Source: Membranipora membranacea (taxonomy: Eukaryota > Bryozoa > Gymnolaemata > Cheilostomatida > Membraniporidae). From it: a DNA stretch of 64,000 nt. Of the stretch, positions 1-12,600 are shown in pieces (positions within the stretch are counted from its first letter, which is position 1; each line of letters opens with the position of its first letter). Position numbers and translations under genes: made by a program. The notes below the pieces were generated by a model. It saw only the letters and a program-made list of their open reading frames with translations. It was not told the DNA's origin and made no database searches. The stretch is from contig OU612069.1 in NCBI GenBank assembly GCA_914767715.1, positions 7,564,001 through 7,628,000 of the forward strand. Direction: 5' to 3'.

Positions 1-410
1 ACTTCTCTAGGTTATCAAACCACATCAAGTACTAGGCACACCATCACTAACACCACGGCAACTAGACCATCAGATTTGCAGGCGACAGTTAATTGATCAC
101 CAGGAGTGTAACACCAGCCCCTCGATCTCCAGGTTTGCAAGCATCATCTCCACTACAAAGTCATCACTTAAAGGGATAATACACTTCTGATCTCTGTTTT
201 GCAGCCAATGGAGCACAGAAAAATGCATGTACATACATAAACTCCTTATTTGTAATTCAAAACCCCTTGTTCTGCTCAAATCATGCTGATATAATAAGTT
301 CTTAAAAAAACAGTTGAGTCACTGTCACACCTGGCACATGAGCAGCCCCTCAACGGTAATCACTAAGGGGTTGATCTTATGAAATACCACATCGGCAACA
401 ACCCTCTCCT
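1..410. other. Unassigned sequence at left edge
   Basis: I see no supportable exon here. The only ORFs are short and not bounded by convincing splice sites. Probably intron of the large plus-strand gene or its upstream flank. Confidence 0.4.
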
Positions 411-418
411 CCCTTACA

Positions 419-833
419 CAGTGGCGTATATTAGCACTCACGGTCCACGGATTTCCGTGAGTGGCTGAATAGATCAGTGTGTAGAGCGTCTGCCTTATAA
501 TCACTGTAATAAGATTGTTGTGGGTTCGAATCCCATCAAGGTCAGTTTTTTTTTCAAATGGGTGCATTATAACTGGAGCATTTTTACCGTAATCTTCTAC
601 TGCTATTGAGTTGTTTTCTGAAAGTACCCAACAGCTCAGTGAGCTATTGAAATACCTCTCTGCTTGCACTATTTTGCTACCGATATGCAAAAATTTCCGT
701 GGTGGGAGGGCACTTAAGCGCCCCTCCCACACCCTTCCCGCCACGCCTACGGCGTGTGGATCGGGCTGCGCCCGCTTATTATGCTCATCTCTGAAAAGTC
801 AGTGAGTGAAATTTTTTAGAATATACGCCCCTG
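419..833 (+). mobile_element. Non-autonomous hAT-type element with internal tRNA-like module, copy 1
   Basis: A 415-bp element. It begins CAGTGGCGTATATT and ends AATATACGCCCCTG, which are imperfect inverted ends of about 14 bp. It is flanked by a perfect 8-bp direct repeat, CCCTTACA, at 411-418 and 834-841. The CAGNGGCG-type terminus with an 8-bp duplication is the established signature of hAT transposons. There is no transposase, so it must be mobilised in trans. Inside are a 9-bp inverted repeat (435-443 with 455-463), a tRNA-like segment (463-544), and a GC-rich cluster of short hairpins (about 697-775). The second copy at 26141-26557 is inverted and differs by scattered substitutions and small indels. 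Confidence 0.88.
463..544 (+). other. tRNA-like module inside hAT element copy 1
   Basis: The segment has an A-box-like stretch (about 470-488) and a perfect B-box-like GGTTCGAATCC at 523-533, set in a 5-bp T stem with a 7-nt loop. The anticodon-loop equivalent reads CTTATAA here and CTTGTAA in the other copy; the latter resembles tRNA-Thr(TGT). The acceptor arm pairs poorly and extra bases follow the anticodon region, so this is a tRNA-derived sequence, not a functional tRNA gene. Transcription by RNA polymerase III is possible but only inferred. Confidence 0.7.
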
Positions 834-841
834 CCCTTACA

Positions 842-1571
842 TGCTAGTTATTTCATTTGTAGGAATATAAGTAGTATGTCAAAGATAAATCAGGTAGGCC
901 TAAAGTTAAATCTAGTAAGAATTCCATTTCTGTAGCATACATCTTTTGGGGTGGCAAACCATTTCCAGCTTTAGATGACAAGGCTAATCACTGGCTTTCT
1001 TGGACCCTCTCATGATAGTATAGATGGGTAGTATAGAGGAGAGAAGGTAGTTAATAGAGAGCTGACATTTAAACCTTGGAATGAGTGAGAGTTAGTTTTT
1101 GTGCTTGTCTAGCCAAACTGCTTGTGACATGTTCCAAAAGCTCAAGTTTCTGTTTTCTCCTAATGTGATGCAAATTGGAGATTAGCTTCTAACACTAACA
1201 ATCATTGTACTATGACAGGCACTGACGATGTTTACCCACCATTCAAACACCCTTTCAGCAAAATGTCATTATCATTTGGAGTTGTGGATCCCCGTACACT
1301 TTGCGCATGCATGTGCATCAATCAGTTCAGGTTGGTTACCTTTGCGACTGAACTAATTCGAATGTGCTTGAGTTATCAAACTAAAAGGCCATCCCACCCG
1401 TACTGGGAAAAAATTAGCTTTTTATGGGCAAAATGAAAATAGGTCATTCGGGCCAGTTTGTGGCACTGTAGCTACATTGCAGAGAGACTCGTATCACAGA
1501 GTTGATCTGAAAGAAGTGCGGACAGACAGGTTATGACTTGTTCTAATTATCTTGTTTATTAGATATAACAG
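842..1571. other. Non-coding stretch with a dispersed repeat at about 1255-1392
   Basis: No convincing exon. About 1255-1392 is similar to the complement of about 15775-15875: both carry a TTTGCGCAT core and, further on, a GAATGTGCTTGAGTT-like stretch. This is an unclassified dispersed repeat in opposite orientation. Confidence 0.4.
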
Positions 1572-1735
1572 GGCTGAGATCTATGGCATATAGTCATGTT
1601 TCTGGAGTAGATAATTTACCTGATATGATGGGTCTGTATACCACTCATCTAATGAAGACTTTAACGAATCAGTACAGACTATCACCACACATCAAACTGG
1701 ATATACAGATGAGCAACAGGAATCGGAATATCAAG
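1572..1735 (+). pseudogene. Probable upstream exon of the large plus-strand gene, frame damaged
   Basis: Acceptor ATAACAG at 1571, donor CAAG|GTTTGTG. The 3' half, from about 1632, is open in the phase needed to join the next exon (phase 1) and reads SVYHSSNEDFNES. This closely matches SVYHSSNEDMQST in the exon at 5244-5456. The 5' half matches the start of that same exon (YSHVSGVDNL against YSRVSGVDNL) but in another frame, and the middle is deleted. It is therefore a paralogue of the 5244 exon with a deletion and frame change: either a decayed exon, or one that uses a different acceptor. Confidence 0.45.
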
Positions 1736-3096
1736 GTTTGTGATTGTTGCGGCTTTGAATAGTGTTCCATGTTCCCTGCATTGGTGGTGGACATTTTACA
1801 GTTCAGAGATATGTAACTTGCATCATATTCGAACAGAAAGTGGATCTGATATTCATATGCAGTATCAAGTTCAATAATCATACATGACATCGTCGGGTTG
1901 GGAATCGGAATATCAAGGTGAATGATTGTAACAGTTATATCCATAGTACACGGGTTCTAAGGGTCTGTTTAATTGTCCCCTGCATTGGATGTGTCGGAAT
2001 ATCAAGGTGAGTGATTGTAGCTGATAGTTGATTAATATTGCAAGGTATAGTCACTCACCACATTTCGAAGAATGAGCAGTGAAATAGTGGGCGCCTTAGG
2101 GGCTAGGCCGTGATGTCTGCGCCATTTTGCTCTCAGTTTGTAGGGAGGTCGGAGCACACCTGGGGGTCCAACAAGTCCCAGTTGTCAGTGGACTGCAGTG
2201 GGACTCGAAACCCACGACCTTCAACATTACGTGTTGAAGGGACAGCGCTCTAACAAACTGAGCCACCTCCTACTCCTTGTGATTGTAGCGGTTATATCAA
2301 TAGTAGTGAGTTCTCAGTGTCTGCTATAGCTGTCTCCCTGTATTGGAGGCAGAAGTATGTAACTTGTTGTCATTCTGCCCGGGGATTTAGATAGAACTCT
2401 TTGTTCCACCCACTATATTATTGGAACGCAAGGCGAATCTGGACATCACTTTGCAGTCTCCATTTCAGTATACATACAAGACATCCAGGTTTTTCGACCT
2501 GGCCATTGCCAGGGGTCCCATAGTGGGATGGGAGTAGACCTTCAAGCATGCAGTTGCGAAGAAACAGCTCCTGTCCAGAAGGTGTTACTGCTCAAACATC
2601 CCATCTTCGTTTTGTTGAAAGTCATCCTACCCCCAGGAGATATAAATATAACAAACCCACTGTGACTGGTCTTTCAATGCTGCACTTCAACAGTATATGA
2701 CCATTATATCAGCAAAAAATGAGATTCTTTTCACATAAACTAGTTGTTTAGAGTTTAGACAAAGGAATATGTACCTGGCAATGATTATGTTGAGAGACCA
2801 TCTGACACCATGTTTTAGAATATCAACAGCATGCAAACTTGACAATTGATGCGATTCATACCATGTGGAAGAACCATTTGATGGCATTGTCAAACCATTG
2901 TTTTCATTAGATTGAGATAGATATTTTATTGCCTTGATTTTATTTTTGTTGTATTATCTTGATTTTGGTGTTTTTCGCACATCAGGGAGAGCATCTTTCG
3001 ATGATGGTAGCTGCAAATAGTAATGTATATATGTATATTAAAAGTGAAGTGTCCCTTGAACAACATTCATCGATAAGTTGTTCATATATTTTTTAG
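1736..3096. repeat. Intron with tandem copies of the preceding exon end, split by a SINE
   Basis: The exon end plus its splice donor (TCGGAATATCAAGGT) recurs at about 1905-1920 and 1994-2009, each followed by a GATTGTA-like stretch. Related downstream text recurs around 2279-2345. This is a diverged tandem array of roughly 90-180 bp units derived from an exon/intron boundary. A tRNA-derived SINE interrupts it at 2134-2274. No exon seen from 2345 to 3096. Confidence 0.55.
2134..2274 (-). mobile_element. tRNA-derived SINE, copy 1
   Basis: On the minus strand it begins with GGTGGCTCAGTTTGTTAGAG (A-box region), and a B-box-like GTGGGTTTCGAGTCCCAC follows. Then comes a body including GGTGTGCTCCGACC, ending near CTACAAACTGAG. 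The anticodon-arm region is replaced by a 9-bp hairpin, CCTTCAACA/TGTTGAAGG, at 2218-2240. The copy at 15366-15506 shares the whole length and orientation. Confidence 0.75.
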
Positions 3097-3250
3097 ATTC
3101 TTTAGAGGGGTCACCAGCATATGATGGCAGCTTTTACGAGGATGATATCCACCAAGCCATGGGTAGGCTAAAATATACATGTAAAAGTCCATATTTGCTG
3201 GATAAGCTAACGGGGCACAATACAAATGAGACTCAACATCTTACCAACAG
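3097..3250 (+). CDS. Exon of large plus-strand gene
   Basis: Acceptor TTTTTTAG, donor ACCAACAG|GTAATT; phase 1 to 2. Begins DSLEGSPAYDGSFYEDD. An in-exon GGTAGG at 3162 could be an alternative donor, but reading through it keeps the frame to 3250 and joins the next exon in phase. Confidence 0.65.
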
Positions 3251-3631
3251 GTAATTATTGCAATGTCACCATCTTTCTGTCACTCTTGGTTTGGTTTGGT
3301 TTCTCTTTCATCGAACAAGTTAAAATATAAGAAACTAAAAATATTAGGCGAAGTGGTGTTGAGGCCTACATGCGCAATAGCTTTGACAATGTTGCGGCTA
3401 GTAGAGGCGCAGAGCCTAATTGTCGTAAAAGATGCGGCAATAGAATTCAATTATATTACGATGAAGCAAGTTCCAACCTCAAAGCCAAGAGGTGACACTC
3501 TAGCCCTCGTCTGTATAATCAGGAGTAACCACTGTAAGTTTCTCTATGTCTCTTTTCCTCAATTTTAAGTTATTTGTTCTGTCACTGCATGAAAAATATT
3601 CAAAAATATGATTGCAGATTGCCAATAAAAG

Positions 3632-3673
<42 letters not shown>

Positions 3674-6600
3674 TCTCTATCCACAATAATACCGCTTTAT
3701 TCAGCTTACTATCCAAATTCTCTTCTCGAAAAAAATACAGGCTGTTTACAGTGATGCCTGTTCAGATATAACAATAATATGATAATTTTCTGTTCATGCT
3801 AATGACTAAGACAAAACAGATTTCCAAAGACCATATATTTACCATTGTAGTCAATGATATTCATGGATTGGGAAAACATATCTGACCCTGGACAAGCATA
3901 TGGCAGTTTATCTATGAATGCTGGAAACAATTTCTCATCTCTGATTGGTCCCAAAGCTCCCTAATGCTATAGCTGACCCTGGTACTCATTTGTCAAGTAG
4001 CTTGTCCGAGTTTTTAAAGGTTGTTTCTGGGACGTCAGTCAATGCATAACGTTAAAGCTGCCAAAATTTTAGCTAGCTCCCATTACTTATTTTCTTATAT
4101 ACTGATGTAATTTCTCCATAAATAGCCGTACTGTGTATTTTACCACTTATCCATGAACTCATATCAATGATTGTAGTAGCTGCGATGAAGCTCACTCTCG
4201 GAGCGTGGCGTACTCTCTGACAGCAGACATCACCCACGCTTCGACTATATACAACGATGTGACGCTGCAGTGTGTTCCCTACGTTAGATCTGATCCCGAG
4301 TCACATCATGAACCATCTCTTCATCCTTACAGACCTGCCATATACAGCTGTAAATCACCTCTAGTCCTCGAGGTATGTGGACTGTATCCCCGCACTGAAC
4401 TTGCGATATTCTATCGCATGATGATCTCAAATCAGATCATGAATCAATTCATTTGCCCCTCAATTTTGGTGATTTTGGCTGGAAATCAGATAATAGAAGT
4501 CCAGGACATAAGAGGTACTTTGATCAAATTGACTCTAACTATCAAAGACACAGATTCTTAAAGTGTGATTTTGAGATCAAGGTGAACACATCGTAAGCTG
4601 CAGCTTTTTTGCTCAGAAACTCAATTACCAATATCCGTATGACTGCGCTAAACCAATTACTGGCATCTCATAGATTAAGTCAGCCTTGGTCTCGTGCCTT
4701 GTTCCTTTTATGTGTTTTTTAAAATAAACAACCCTCCACAATCCACTACCTGTCATTGTTTTGCTGTTAAACATTCTAATGATATTATTAGAATTACTAT
4801 GAAGGTGATGATGATGATATCGACAGGCGGACTCGTACCACAACTACAGGTAATAAATATAACACAAATACTACAGGTTATATTACCACAGCTGCAACAT
4901 GATCCATTCAGCAGACAATTGTTACAGGTTATTTACATGCTACATACTTGAAATAAAATTCATCTCAAAATACTGAGTTGTCTGCTTAATGTCAAGGAGC
5001 AGACAACTTTTTACTACCAAGTTGATGTTCACGTTGGAGTTTTTAACTACAGTATAAAATTTCCTTTATGAAAATCAAGGTGCGATTAATCTGCCTGCTA
5101 TAAAACTGACTTCTTATGCGATGTTTGATTATATATAACCACTAACATATATTCATATCAGTATATCTAACATTATATTATATTGTTTATATTATATATA
5201 TAATACAAAATATATAAATTGATATATTATTTCTGCTTTGCAGGTACATTGAGCCGTAGATCTTACAGTAGAGTATCAGGGGTAGATAACTTAGCAGACA
5301 GTCATACTGTAGTATATAATGAGGAAACTGACTACGAGAATACTACAGATGAAGAGGAGGGACAGGAGGGGGACAACTCAGTATATCACTCATCTAATGA
5401 AGACATGCAGAGTACCTCCGCCTACTCTCATCACTCTGAGCCGACTACTGATGCAGGTAACAGTTAGATCAAGTATAGTTTAGTTTATTATCAGATCTGA
5501 TATTATCATGTGATAACAAAAATGGATCACAGGGTGCTCTGGGTAAAAACTGCACTGGAAATTTATCAGCTTACATAATAATAGTTGGCACGGTATGACG
5601 TAAAAAGATTAAAAAAGCTCCGAGGTCTCTTCTCAGTGCAATATCGCTTTAGTATAAAATTACTGACTGTCCAAGAAGATTTTGTGAGGAGTCATTATAA
5701 ATATTTTATTACGTAACGGGTGGGTAGGATCATTTGAAACTTCACTAAAGTATGACCTAATTTGCCTGCAATTTGGGTTCGCGCCTCACTAGTAGACTGG
5801 GAACAACTGGAATGCAGGCAAGTTGGATGAAAATTGATCTAGGTAATAATATTATGAAACCTATATGTGGGAGCTTGGAAGGGAGAGGACAAACACAGGA
5901 GATTTGATGTTTGTACAATGTATATTATAGGTAGCAAGGGTGCAGCCTGGTTGATAAAGGTTAAGGCTTGGGATCTTTATTAAAATGCACCGGCAACTGC
6001 CCCCTAAAAACTCACTAGCAAATGTGACTGCTAGATTTCTTGGTCCAAAAACCTGGATACAAAGGATCAGGTTTTCAGAAGCCAGTGAGGGGATCTTTTA
6101 AAGCTGCAGGCATGATAATACAGTAATTTGGTCAGTTTTAACGTGTAAAGAGTTCTGAGTGTGCCGGAAATGGATGCATATCGCATAAGTTTATTTCTCG
6201 TGATTCACAATAGTAACATATCATTTCTTCGACTTCCGGGTGGTGCGGTTTCTCATTTTTATAAAATATATTTTCATGAAATGATACTAGCTAGAGCTAT
6301 TATCCTAAAATCACCACTGCTTGATAGGCCAAATATATATATTTTTAGTGATCAATTCAGGATTGATTTCACCTGGAGGTTAGACCACAGAAGAGAAAAG
6401 GAGCAACTGGCTCTAAAACCCTCACTAATTCTGATTGAATGACACCGCCCTTCCCTCCTGGACTAGCTTTTACTCACTGTTGTTAATTCCACTCACAGTT
6501 ATTATTGAAATATACTTTTAATAGGCGATCAAGATGATGCAACCAGTCTTTGTTGCACAGCAGATGAGGATGAGGTTTCTGCACCCGAAGCGCTAGCTCC

Positions 6601-9600
6601 TTTTTCCCAATTCGGTTAGTAAATCTGTGTTTGGCAAATTGCCAGGGGTTGCCAAGTGCACAAAATGGGCTATGAAAATAAAACTCTTTGAGATTTGCTG
6701 TTTAGTAGGAAACAGAAGATTGGGCTGCCCCTAAAGAGGGACGCAAGGTGCCCTAAATCCTCATACTGAAAATGTGATACATCCTAGAAAACTAGAATAC
6801 ATCTTAGAGGTGAGGCCATAGAAGACCTAATCATGGGTGTGCAGCGAGCTGCCAAAACTGAACTTGCACTAATCGGCCATTGGTAATGACACTTTGATCT
6901 TAGCCAATAGGCTGAGATTTGCATGTATCTTCATTATCATCATCTTAAATCTTTCTCAGTTTGTAATGTAAACCATTATCTGCTTGGTTAACGTTTAAAT
7001 GTAGTTCATACATATTTAGTAATACAATAGTTATAGATAATAAAATAGTTTGATGAGACAACTCTGAAACAGAAGAATAGTCTATATTCACCTTTCTCTT
7101 ACTCTGACATGATTAGGAGGGGTGATAGTTGGAGGTATGATTAGACAGAGGAGACAAACCTATTCCTGTAACAGCCCGCTTCGATATAATGCTTAATTAA
7201 CCATAGAGCAGAACAAAGACTCACTCATCACCTAAGCCTTTTGGCTTCATTCCTGTGATCTTTGAGTGTAGTGGGTATCTACTGTTGATAAGACTGCTGA
7301 TAAGTCTGTCAGGCACAGTATTACACCTTCTGTGAACACATAAATAAAAGTGTAACAATATTCCTCAACTCTTTTAGTAAGATATATCTACTGATAAGTT
7401 ACTATCATCACAGTCTGGAATCAATATTACACCGATTGATAACACAACAATGGTCCCTGTTTTTATCTGTAACCTCTTCACTGTGGCTCATTTCTAGTTA
7501 GGTGACATAACAATCATTATACCTCTCCTTACTTTGTGTGTTGTAGCTTGGCAGGGTTTAGCCGGTTGAGACTCCAGTCCAGAGAGATGCTCTATTTGGA
7601 TACAAATGAGATGTTAGTCCTTCCATCAACTGTTGGTAAGCCTGCTGACCAGGTGATCCCTGAGAACCACCTGGAACAGCCGTTACTCGCCACAGAACAT
7701 AATCAGTCAGAACGATCATATCTTCAGGTGAAGAGAACTGCACATTGCTCATCAGATACTAGAATTAATATAGACATGAATGGTCTTGAAGCAGGTATTG
7801 TTAGCTACTGTATTGTTAGCTACTGTGTTGTTGGCTACTTGTATTGTTAGCTATTTTCACCTACACTTAGCCAATGTTTTGGCACTGATTGGCTGGTGGG
7901 AGAGGGAGATTCAATGCTAGGTCAGATGGTACTTTCCTGAAAGAACCTATTAGTGTTATAGTGACATGTAATAGTAATTCATTTTCACTTTCACTGTATT
8001 TCACTTGTTATATTTTGTGAGCTAGCAGTGGCTCTCTCTCCCACCCAAAAGTCGATCAGATAAGAGCCCTCACTTTGGCTACCTACCTTGTGGGAAAAAT
8101 TAAATTGAAGCCAACTTGATAAGCTTGTAAAACTCATAATTTATCTAACAGACTCTCTGTGTATACACCAAGTGGTGAAGTGACACAAAAACTTGGACAC
8201 AGTTGTAACGAGCTGTTAAAGATTGGCAGTTGGTGAATCTTTTGAACGTACTTTTAACTTCAGACTCTACAGACTCTGAGGCAGAGAAGCAGTCTCAGAG
8301 TATAGGTGAACGTTTACTGAAGCAGGCCAGTCCCCATATAGCAGAGTATCTCAATACTCAGTCAGAACAGTATAACAACAAATCTACCGCTGAGACAGGG
8401 GAGCTTAGTCATCGGTCGGCAGACCCGGCTCATCATCAGTCGGCAGACCCGGCTCATCATCAGTCCGCAGACCCAGCTCCTAACATGGAGGGTTTGGTGG
8501 AAGGTGAAAGCGATCAACTTCCTGAGGAGTATACTGCGGGTAAATCTCCCAATGAAGCTCATCTAGCAAGACTACGCAATGAATCTGTAAGTTTAGGGTA
8601 AAATAATATGTAAATAGGCGTTGGGTAATTTCTACTAGCTCTATGTTCAAAATATTTAAGAGCCAAACATTACAACAATGATATGGTGGACACAAAGTTA
8701 ATCTGACCGCGCTGACACTCATCAACAGGCTCACGGAGAGAGACTCATACACAATAAGATTAAAAAATCAGTAAATACATGCTGCTTTGCTGCTGTTATT
8801 CTTTTTGTAAGCTCTTTATTGGCTGTCTATATCATTACAACATTGAAATGATTTCAAAATAGTGCGGGAAAAAAGGTGAAAAGTAAAAAATAGCAAAAAT
8901 GTTAGAGTGAGAATATAGTAACGTAAGAATGAAATCTGAATGTATCTTTACTTCCTATCATATGAATATATAAACTTTTATTGGCAACCAAAGTCATCTC
9001 ATTAGAAATGTTTTGCATTCAGTGCAAGAAAAAAAATTGAAAATAAAACAGAATAGAGTAGCATTAACATTGTCGATTAATTTGATAAAATTTGGTTGAA
9101 TAGCAATGCTCTGAATAATCTGAACTCCTATTTGTACAGACACCGAGGAAATCTGACCGCGCTGACCTCGCTGACCCTGATCGGCAGCTGAGGCAGCAGG
9201 CCGGTAGTCTAGTAGATATGGAGAGAGAAGAAGCCCACATGACTACAGAGACAGGAGCTGCTATATTAGACGAGATTAGAGATATGCAGTTTATACTAGA
9301 TCAAGCACAAGGTATGAAAGGTATATAATATGAAATATAATTGCTATAAAGTATGAAGTTTCAAAAAAGGCAAAAAAGGTCAATAATTATTACTTATTCA
9401 AATATAGTACCCTCAAGGAGATAAGTATCCGCAAGAAACAGCAATAAAAAACTGCTCTGACATTGTTTTTAGTAAAACCTATACTAGCAATATTTTAACA
9501 AATGATAAAAAATTTTCACCGAGCGTGGAAAAAGCATAGCAATGACTTAGACTCGGATAGTACTTCATCTTCCTCTGAACCTACACTGGTTTTCACAATG

Positions 9601-12600
9601 AAGCCTAATTCAACTGAGGGACATTTTAACCAAGTGCCATATTATCTGGACAAGATAAATGCCATTCAGAAGAAGCTGGATATTACCTTTAACCAAACAT
9701 CAACTATAGAAGTTGAGGGCACTACCAAAAACCCGCAGATAGTGATTGTTATGTAACACCGCTGCATTCGAGTGGATCAAAACTTCACTAACAACTTTCT
9801 CAAAACTAAAGACATTGAAGGTGTGTGTTCTAAGTTAACTCTTGATAAAAGTGGAGCATGCATAATTGTTTCAAAAAAGCTAAAAAAAAAGGAAAAAAAA
9901 GTTTATACTATCAACTTTTTTCATACGACATCCGCTATTTTGGTGAACGGAAATTCAGATATTAACTTTTTCATTGCTCACTACGAGGAACTAATGTCTA
10001 AGATACCTTATCACGTTGTTGATGCTGCCAACCAGGATTATCAATCGATCTGCCACACAGCTCTGGCTAGTGTAGAAAACTATGAAAGAGATAGCTTCTC
10101 AGACGAAAATAATATGGATACATCAATCAATAGTCCATCTTTCACACATAGCAAAGATGAAGCTACTGAGCCATCGCTCCCAACTCACCCTGTCCCATCA
10201 ACTTCATCAAACATTGAAAGTGAGTCATCAAAGAGTTTGCCTTCCCATCCCACCACCCCTTCCCTACAGAGCCCAGTCAAAAACCAGAGCCCAATCAACA
10301 ATACCGCCAGTCCTATATCACCCATCCCCAACACCTCATCTCCTATTATCCAGTCTGACATAGATATCACTCATGTTCGAACCGCTATAACAAATTCCTC
10401 TCCCATTAACCAACAGCTTAAATCTGCAACAGGAGACAAGCTGAGACAGGAATACATGACCAACTCACTCCACCAGAGAAATCAAGAGAAAAATCAAGAT
10501 CAAGATCAAGATCTCCTCTCAATAAATCGATCCCTCCACCAATCTCTGACATAAGTTCTTACCCACCAATTTCTTCACCACCTACCAAAATTCAAGACTG
10601 CAGTCTAGATATGTGCAAGGATTTGAACAAGTCACTGCAGTCAAGAATTCAAGAACTGGAAGAGGTAGTCAATAACCAGGCCAAGATCATCCAACAAATG
10701 CAGGAGAGCAAAAACATCGGACCATTAACCAATGACACATTACGTGCTCACCTGAGCCATTTCTCAGAAACTATGGAGCAGAAATTTAACCATCAACTGT
10801 TCTGTGTAAAACAACAACTGGAATCTTCCATCAACCAGAAATTTGGAACGTATGCAGAGGTTGCTGGAAAAACACAAAGTCACGACACTGGTGCTCATGT
10901 TTCCCCCTCCATAACAACACCACACACTTCCACTCAACAAAACCAGTTAAACCCTTTATCCCGACCACTATCCTTCCAATCCCACGACCGGCCTTCCCAT
11001 TCACCACACAATAGTGGATCACCAAACATTAATACCCTTCACAGCAGAAAGTCAAAACTCAAATCATCCAGTAAGGACCAACACAGCTCAGACCATCCAC
11101 AGTCAACGCATAGAGAACCATTTGCACCTGAAAGAAACATTATCGTTAATATTGAGAAAGACTCAGCTTTCCATTTAAATTACAACCAAGATATTACTCG
11201 ACAAGAGATCTGCAAACATTATGGTCTAGTGATTGTAGAAAAAATAACGCCATATAAGTTTAAGTCAGATCATCCAAAACTGGCCAGTCAATTTAGAGAT
11301 ACTGCTGCAGCTATAAGAATTGTAACGGAATGGAATTGTCTCCTCTTTGGTGGATCGACTGCAAGGAGACCACAAGACCCCAAGACTCAGAATTTAAACT
11401 GTGCCATGATGTACAATGTCCCTAAAGAAGGCAGTAACAATGATATAGAGCGAGATGTCAAAGCAGTTTATCCGGAGGCCACTATTGAGAGACATGAAAC
11501 ACGCTATGCACAATGGTATACCACTCAAATCTTTATTCATATATTGCCACCTATCAGAAATTCAAATGTCAAGTTATTTTACTCAAGGCATGAAAATAGC
11601 TCATCTAAATATTAGAGGGCTTACAAGCAAAATTGATGAAGTTAAAAAGATCTTACATGAAAATGATCTTGATATTTTTTGTTTATCTGAGACTTTTCTA
11701 AATGAGTCTAAATCAAATAGTTTTTTCCATATATTGAACTATAATATTGTAAGACAGGATAGGAATACTGGTCAAGGAGGGGGTTTGCTATGCTGCATAC
11801 GTGTTGGTATTTCATTCGAAGAGATCAATGTTGCGAACCATTCAATGCCTGAGTCAATTACTTTGAAAATCTCCCAAACCCACTCACAATCTTTTTTAAC
11901 ATGCTTCGTTTATCGCCCACCTAGCGCACTTGTTGATTGGAACCATGTCTTCACTCATTACATCGAGAACATTGTATCAATTTGCAGGGAAGTAATCATT
12001 TTGGGTGATTTTAATGTTGACCTCAGTCATAACAGCACATTGGTCAGGTGGTTTAGAAATGCCATAAATCCACTTGGACGTACACAACTAATAAAGGATT
12101 TTACAAGAATTGCAGAACATTCTGAATCTATCATTGATCTCATATACACCAACCAGCCAATGTTCGTTCTAGCTTAGTTCTGAAATACTCTTTAAGTGAT
12201 CATTTTTTGGTTATGGCAATACGAAAAAAGGGTGTTGTAAAATCAGAGAAAAGAATTAAGATAAATTTCAACGATTATAGCAAATTTACCGATGAAAATA
12301 TACACAAATATTTCAGCAATGTTGACTGGCACCAATCTCTATGTTACAGCAACATCAACCATGTCATAGAGAATTTCAATGAAACTTTCTTAAATTTAAC
12401 ATCAAAACTTATAAAACGGAGGACTCGCTATGTCAAATCTGAGGTCCTTCCTATGTGGATTGATGATGAAGTGCGTGATCATATGAGACTAAGAGACCAG
12501 TATAAATCTCAAAAGTTATGGGATTTTTATAAAACTGAAAGAAACTTAGTCACTAACATGATAAAAAGAAAAAAGAAGAAGTATATGACAAAACTGGTTG

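Noticed and set aside
463-544. A functional tRNA gene
   Set aside because: The acceptor stem does not pair and extra bases follow the anticodon region; it is repeated inside a mobile element.
325-744. 139-residue minus-strand ORF
   Set aside because: It lies across the hAT-type element and reads through its tRNA-like part. The similar ORF in the inverted copy is explained by the same repeat.
4205-4561. A free-standing 118-residue gene
   Set aside because: Its first part is the exon 4180-4372 of the large gene; the rest is intron readthrough past a GTATGT donor.
8416-8480. CRISPR-like direct repeat
   Set aside because: It is a coding 24-bp tandem repeat (SADPAHHQ) without spacers, inside an exon.
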